In this document: piece by piece, positions 58,369 through 64,000 of the stretch
Layout of the letters: every line of letters starts with the position of its first letter
Numbering within the stretch: position 1 is the first letter of the stretch
Origin: Datisca glomerata
Taxonomy: Eukaryota; Streptophyta; Magnoliopsida; Cucurbitales; Datiscaceae
NCBI GenBank assembly: GCA_003255025.1
Contig: QANY01009387.1
Span: 372,001 to 436,000, forward strand
Length of the DNA stretch: 64,000 nucleotides
Direction: 5' to 3'
Notes under the pieces: generated by a model
Databases searched by the model: none
Seen by the model: only the letters and a program-made list of their open reading frames with translations
What the model was told of the DNA's origin: nothing
Program-made: the position numbers and the translations under genes

Positions 58369-59574
58369 CTAAAATCGAGGCGAATCAGATGGTGGTGGAA
58401 GCTGAATTGGCGGCAAGAAAGGAAGAGGCGGCGACAACGGTTGCAACGGCTCGTCAAAACCAGTACTGTCAGGTGCTGGTGGTGCAGACAAAAATGGAAA
58501 CGGGTCCTGTGGTGTATCAGGAACTTCAGGGACCAACGGCGGCGGAAAGAACAAATCTGGTGGCTGCGGATCCGGAAATGGAGGCGGATCGGTCACATCC
58601 GGCCCAGTTGGGGCACTTACGATGGGGATTGGCGGAGGAAATAGTAAAGGCTGCCGAGGTGGAAATAATGGAATTTGGGGAGAAAATAGAGGGACAAGTG
58701 GTGGTTCCGGTGTAAGCTCAACGAGTGGCGAATCTGGCACCGGCGGTGGTAAAGAAAACTCCGGTATCTCCGGGGCAGCCATTGAAGGCGGTGGAGAAAA
58801 TACTGGGACGAGAGGACTTTCGGTGACCAGGTCCGGAGGTGACAGCCATGGAAATATCGGTGCTTGTAGCCCTTCACCTGGTGGCGGAGAAGGGACCAAA
58901 GGTGGTGGGAATATTTCGGGTATGGGCGGCGGAAGGAGTAGCGGAGGCGGTGGAGAAAAATCCAAGGGAGGTGGAGGTGAAGGTGGAGGGGGTGAAGAAA
59001 TTAGTGGTGGTGGAGGAGAAGGTGGCGGTGGCGGCGGTGATGGAGAAGGTGGTGGAAGTGAAGGAATAAAAACAAGTTCCGGCGGTGGTGGGAATGAGGG
59101 TGGTGGAGAAGCAAGAAGGGGAGGTGGTTGGACTAAAGGGGGTGGAGGTGAAGGGACAAGTGGTAGGAGGGGGATAGGTGGAGGAGAAGGGACAAGTGGT
59201 GGGAGGGCGATAGGTGGAGGAGAAGGGACAAGTGGTTGGACGGGGATAAGTGGAGGAGAAGGAAGCAAAGGCGGCGGCAAAGGTGGCGAAGGCGGGGGAG
59301 ACCGGGGAGGAGAAGGAGAAAAAGGGTTGTCAGGGCTGTTCGGTGAAGTAGGGAAAGGCCACTGCCCACAAGTCCCAAATAAGTATTGAAAAAAAGGGTC
59401 ACAATTTGATCTTCTTCTGCTTCTTCTGTTGTTAGTTCTCTTTTCTGATTGTTCCTTTGTGATTTCAGTGTTATGTTGATTATGATTTGGGTGGGTGATG
59501 GATTCTGCGAGGGAGTGGGTGACCAAAAGTAGTGATATAACAATCACTATTACTATGCTCATTGTTGTTTTCAT
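58369..59574 (-). CDS. Secreted proline-rich protein
   Basis: A 401-residue, intronless open frame. Residues 1-23 (MKTTMSIVIVIVISLLLVTHS...) form a clear signal peptide. A basic stretch follows (KRTNNRRSRRRS). Then comes a two-cysteine motif, CDPFFQYLFGTCGQWPFP (about 58-75). From about 76 to the end it is Pro-rich with SPPP, PPPSP and LVPSPPP units, i.e. an extensin/PRP-like composition without a kinase or LRR domain. Such proteins normally enter the cell wall or apoplast. A TATA box lies 69 bp before the ATG. Strong proline codon bias makes the complementary strand an open Gly-rich frame, which is a shadow. Exact function unknown; alternatives are an arabinogalactan-like or hybrid PRP. Confidence 0.88.
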   Translation of the reverse strand: MKTTMSIVIVIVISLLLVTHSLAESITHPNHNQHNTEITKEQSEKRTNNRRSRRRSNCDPFFQYLFGTCGQWPFPTSPNSPDNPFSPSPPRSPPPSPPLPPPLLPSPPLIPVQPLVPSPPPIALPPLVPSPPPIPLLPLVPSPPPPLVQPPPLLASPPPSFPPPPELVFIPSLPPPSPSPPPPPPSPPPPLISSPPPPSPPPPLDFSPPPPLLLPPPIPEIFPPPLVPSPPPGEGLQAPIFPWLSPPDLVTESPLVPVFSPPPSMAAPEIPEFSLPPPVPDSPLVELTPEPPLVPLFSPQIPLFPPRQPLLFPPPIPIVSAPTGPDVTDPPPFPDPQPPDLFFPPPLVPEVPDTPQDPFPFLSAPPAPDSTGFDEPLQPLSPPLPFLPPIQLPPPSDSPRF

Positions 59575-59642
59575 TTCTAAGCCAACGCATGCGCTTTACT
59601 CCATGCATTTGCACGAAGAGTAAGTAGTCTATCTTGCCTTGC

Positions 59643-59653
59643 TTTTATATATA
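59643..59653 (-). promoter_or_regulatory. TATA box of the proline-rich gene
   Basis: Minus-strand TATATATAAAA, about 70 bp upstream of the ATG at 59574. Spacing is ideal for a short leader of about 40 nt. Confidence 0.65.
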
Positions 59654-59655
59654 GA

Positions 59656-60800
59656 GACAACACAGAGAGAACTTGAAGTATTAATCATATGTACAGATGG
59701 GTTTGACTTGTGTTGCTTTCACTCTCAAATTGCAAGTACAATTTTGTTTCCCAATAATATGTTACTTCTTTCAAAGCTAGTCCATTACTGCGCTCGCGAC
59801 AAATCCAATTAGTTTTTTCAGATGAATTAGACATTCCAGTTACTTTTAGCTAATTACATGAAAAACTATGTATCGGTATCATATTTTCATTTAATTCGTA
59901 TATTTCTCTCAGCATAGTCTGAGTCGATTCTTTCCATGATAAACCAACAGCACAAGTTTTAATCCCTTGTAAGTAGCTTTTAATTATTCCAGAATAAAGC
60001 AGTTATTCCATGAGTCGTAACGCGTCATACCAAATATATTAATGTCAAATATCACAATCATAAACTAAGTAGTGTATTTTTTTTTATCAAAATTACATTA
60101 TAAATTCTAAAAAGAATGAAAGAATATGAGTTGAATTCATGACTTTTAAGATATGTGTTTGAATTTAACCTGTTTGTCTGAACTATGTAGTGTATAGCAT
60201 TAGAGAAATATACTCTCAATCAATCTCATATGCATCTCATGAACTATTAACCTCACAGAATACTGATTTCTTTCTCATTACTAATCCATGTGAAATACTG
60301 AAACTATATTTAAATCTTGAAAATTAATATAAAAATATAAAAGATTGCATTACATTATTTAGAGTTTCTAGAATATGCACAGAAAAATAATTATATGAAT
60401 GAATTTTCTTATTAATATATTTTTTTTCTATTTTTCTCTAAATTTTTTCTAAGAATATCTAAACATAGCACATAAAATCATCAAGAGAAAACAGGGGTGA
60501 AATTTGAATTGACCAATAAAAATTGGAAAGCCGGCTGCTTTCTCGCTCATGATATGCATAATTCATGGATGGTTTTGTTTTTCAGATTTCAATGTTGAGA
60601 AGAGAGAAAAGGGTCAGGAAATTAAATTGTAAGATGGAAAAATAAAAGGAGCCGCATTTCAAAGCATGCACTGAGATGAACAGCATAGATACTGTCAACC
60701 CTGGGGGAGTTGGACTAATGCACCTACTCGAGCATTTATATAGGCATCAGTAATTACTAAGGGATAAGACTTCTGGCCGAGGCCGACCTACATTTTTCGA
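59656..60800. other. Upstream region of the proline-rich gene
   Basis: AT-rich promoter-distal sequence without a gene or a clear repeat. Confidence 0.4.
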
Positions 60801-60813
60801 CTTTCAATATGCA

Positions 60814-61074
60814 TTGCTTAGTTGGCAAGAATTAGATCCTCTTCTCGCTGAGCAGATAACAGAGGTGCTTTTAACTGATCAACAGCTCATATTAACCAGT
60901 GTTATATTTTTTAAAAAAAAATTAACAAAAAAATGGATGTTTATCGTAAACCAATGTGTAGTAGAAAAATTAACCAAAGACAGATTAGAGAAATACGACC
61001 TCTTTCATCACTTAATAGGGACGATTAGGATCCCAGTTGGTATAAAACAGATAGTGGTAGTAGATTTGGACTGA
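60814..61074 (+). pseudogene. Possible reverse-transcriptase scrap (uncertain)
   Basis: An 86-residue frame containing KKWMFIVNQCVVEKLTKDR, which loosely resembles the 'WRfcVDyRalNkiTvkdr' segment of gypsy RT, preceded by ILTSVIFFKKK like 'SPVLLVKKK'. The flanks do not continue the RT domain. It may be a random match. Confidence 0.25.
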
Positions 61075-61079
61075 TTGAA

Positions 61080-62399
61080 CTGTACACGGCTCGTTCGATC
61101 CGAGTTTAATACAATGGCCAAACCCATGATGTTTTCTAAATATGTAAAAAATATTATTTCTTGAGTTTTTGTGAAATTTAATGCTTAAATTATTACATGT
61201 GGAAAGACAAGAATGGCCTTAGAATAAAGTCTATGAGTAAAAATGACGTATCAATTTAACGGTATGCAAAAATAACTTGCTTTTCTTAAAAAATATCCCT
61301 TAAAACATGTTATATAAATAGAAAAACCCCTACTTTGATTTTTCTTTGTGCACCGCCTTCTCTCTTCTTTCTCTCAGATTGACAATCGCACACATCTCAT
61401 ATTTTTCTCACATCTTAGATTGATGATCTCACACCGACAACAACAACCACCGAGAGCAACGCTGACGACAACCATCGAGGCCACGTCAATAAGCGTCTAT
61501 GTCTGCAACCACTGAGTGCTTCACCATCTAAAACAATCTCGACCTCGAGCGTCGTTGTCTGCAACCATTAAGCTCGCCACTGTGAGCATCGCATGCAACC
61601 ATAGAGATCGGACATCGAGCCTCATCGTAAGCCTTCAGCGAAAGTCACCGCAATCTAAAATGAGAGAGAGAGAGGGGAGAAAGCGAGATCTTCATCTCTG
61701 TTTCTTTCTTTTTTTAATATTGAAAAAAGTAAAAATAGAATGACAGATCTCCACGCCCATTGTTCGTCCAATTGCATCTATCTCATCAATAGGTAAACAT
61801 ATTATTTTTATCGTTAATCAATTCTTTACTTATTGTATGATATGCTACATTCTAATGTATCATATTTTTCATCATCTGCTTATCTTTATTGGACGTTGAC
61901 AAAAAAATAGACATTATCTTCAGTTTTACAGTCAATCATTTTTATAGATAATAATCAAAAAAATAATTGGAATGACCCCCCGTTAAGTAAATAATTTTTT
62001 AACAAGAAGTGAACAAAATGTTTACCTATTTCAGAGGCAAAAATAATTTATAAAATAAAACCAAGAACATAAAGGAAATTTCAACATTTTCTGCACATTT
62101 ATTGTAGATTGGAAAAAATAATTCGAAGCAAGTTGAGCAAGTTTGAGTAAAATTTAAAAAAATACAATAAACAAACATAAGAAAAAGAACAGAAACGATC
62201 AGAAACTGCTCTCGATGATTGTAAACAGAAAATAAGAAAGGAAAAACAATGCATTTTAAAGCTGATATTAGTTCTATGAAATTCTACTATATAGCTCATG
62301 ATATAGGTTACTACTTGTGCATTTGTTAATGCAAGAATGATGGTTAAATAAGAAAATAAGATTACAAATTAACATCACAACTGTCGCAACGTGCGCACG
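61080..62399. other. Intergenic, no gene recognised
   Basis: 61340-61700 is GC-richer than its surroundings with repeated 'gcaaccat'/'catcgag' words and a (GA)n run at ~61660-61677, resembling a transposon-arm or leader. It has no domain on either strand. Confidence 0.35.
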
Positions 62400-62880
62400 A
62401 CGTGGAGCGGCGATTAAAAAAAATCATTTTTTGCAGTAAAAAATAAATTTGGGTCGCCACCAATCATTTTAAGGTGTGATTGGTCTCCCAATTTTAAGAT
62501 GAAAATTTTGGTCTATGAAAACTCAAAGTTCGTTCGGGAGCCGTTTGTGTGTGGGGAAGGTATTAGCACCCCACAACACCCATATAAAAATGGTTACCAA
62601 ATTTAATCAAATGCTATCTAATTTTTTTATTTTGAGGCAAAGATTAAAGAAATTCATTTTTGGATGTCCCATTTGGTGCATTTTGCATCATAAAAATGAA
62701 CAAAATAAATTATCTTTAATGGGTGGTTCAAAGACCATTGAAAAATTATTATTTTTTTGTATTCTTATATCTTTTTAAATCAAAGCATTATTAGAGTTAT
62801 TCTCGGTATCCTAAGAATAACTCCTCACCTTAGTAGTTCGAGAAGTTTGGTATCCCGAAAATCTTAAAATCCATCGTCGG
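62400..62880. other. Retroelement leader-like sequence
   Basis: 'gggtcgccaccaatc', 'ttcgttcgggagccgttt' and 'gggaaggtattagcacccc' are words I associate with LTR/leader regions of large plant gypsy (Tat/Ogre-type) elements. 62810-62880 ('ggtatcc' and 'tgaaaattaaat') fits the same context. No coding sequence is within the window to confirm it. Confidence 0.35.
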
Positions 62881-64000
62881 CTTTGTTTAATGAAAATTAA
62901 ATAATGGAAGTAACAAAATTTAAATCTAATTGTTAAAATTATAATCCACACATACATGAACATTAGCTATAATAATAAGAGAATAATGCAAGAATCGCAT
63001 TATAAGCATGACAATGTAAAAATGCTAAATAAATAAACATGTAAAGGAAATAAATGTTAATAATTACAACAAAAATGAAGTAAAAGAATAGAGATAAAGT
63101 TATAGGATGTCAAATTACAGAAAACATAAAATATAGAGATTATATAAAACATGCATAAAAAGCAATACATGCAAGCATAAAGTAAAAACAATACCATGTA
63201 GTAAATGAAAGATAAAAAAGAAATTTAAAAAAAACAAATATATATATATATATATAAAGGGCAAGAGCGCCTCTTTTTTTAATATAATATATTATATTAT
63301 AATATAATATAATATAATAATAATATTAAATAAATAAATATATAAAAAATTGAAAGAAAAATGATGAAAACAAACAATAGATTTTTTTAACATAAATTGT
63401 CCATTTTTTTATTTTTGACTACTTAGTCTACTAATTACCATTTTTCCTTTCTTCCCCCATTAGTCATTGCTAATCAAATAGTAAATGGGATGATCATGGA
63501 TGATAATTAGTTCAAACAAATGTCACAAAATGATGAACATAATATTTTTAAAAAGAGAAGACTTGTAGAAAAATTGAAAATTTCAAAACTTAGATATTTA
63601 CATAATCTTGTATAGAGATTTTACTCTCTATTTTATGCATTGTTATGTGTCAGAAATTATCTTAGGGGATCTTTGCATCAAATGTACATTTTCAACCCAT
63701 TAAAGGGTTGATTCACATTGGGTTAATTTTTTCACCCCTCAAAAGCTTTATCATCATCCTCATTAATTGAGTTGATGACAAAGACATCTCATTATCCAAC
63801 TTGTAAAGAAATCATCAATGCATGAAATTAAAGGGTTAAGATTTAAAAGAGGAGGAATGATAAAGAATGAACAATCAACTTATGTATGAAAAAAAAACAA
63901 AAGATATCAACTACATGAATATGAAGAAGAGAGATGAACAAAATATGTTATGAGTAAATGTACAAAATATTTAAGCTACCTTGAGAAAAAGAATGGAAGA
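62881..64000. repeat. AT-rich tail with simple repeats
   Basis: Contains (TA)n at ~63238-63257 and reiterated 'aatataatatattatatt' at 63280-63330. No gene seen. Confidence 0.5.

Noticed and set aside
58389..59389. Long Gly-rich and Glu-rich open frames on the plus strand
   Set aside because: They are the complement of the proline-rich gene; proline codons read as Gly/Trp codons on the other strand. No signal or domain of their own.
60814..61074. Confident gypsy reverse-transcriptase call
   Set aside because: Only a ~25-residue loose similarity, with no flanking RT motifs; kept only as a low-confidence entry.
1..64000. CRISPR arrays, riboswitches, bacterial operons, tRNA or rRNA genes
   Set aside because: None seen; tandem repeats here have no spacer structure, and the sequence is plant nuclear DNA.

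Overview
This is an AT-rich, repeat-dominated window of a flowering-plant nuclear genome, most likely a eudicot. The evidence is plant-type introns, a plant F-box/LRR gene, a proline-rich cell-wall type gene, and nested plant transposons of every major order. The species cannot be named from sequence alone. No rRNA, tRNA, organellar, bacterial or CRISPR feature was seen.

Only three genes look intact. They are an intronless F-box/LRR gene (6553-8328, minus), a small secreted cysteine-rich protein (55803-56204, plus) and a secreted proline-rich protein (58369-59574, minus). A 5'-truncated cysteine/cyanoalanine synthase pseudogene (583-2660, minus) lies at the left edge.

Layout: 583-5160 holds the synthase pseudogene, a minisatellite, a gutted LINE and transposon-end-like sequence. 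6140-9286 holds a long foldback, the F-box gene and its promoter. 9287-23105 is a gag-only Ty3/gypsy element whose 3' LTR is split by a 9.7 kb Ty1/copia element (9874-19619). 23106-27830 is a degenerate LINE that cuts the other gypsy LTR. About 27900-38590 is a MULE carrying a decayed transposase gene and a convergent DUF1985 gene; the second gene is interrupted by a composite hAT + LTR insertion (31858-35246). 39310-43078 is a CACTA element carrying a fragment that resembles the C-terminal part of a plant epsin. 43498-50254 is a second CACTA, with TSD TCA, containing an LTR retroelement with no open reading frame, built of four tandem-repeat families. 51113-55467 is a third CACTA with a decayed Ptta/En-Spm (TNPA-like) gene and a gypsy LTR scrap. 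After that come the cysteine-rich gene, a hAT-like MITE, the proline-rich gene and an AT-rich tail with retroelement leader-like sequence.

The genes do not form one pathway. The window mainly records successive transposon insertions around a few host genes. The most novel item is the 133-residue cysteine-rich protein: its ten cysteines sit on an exact 21-residue period, made of two 42-residue repeats. I do not recognise it as any described family. All assignments are by reading and recollection of family motifs; no searches were run.
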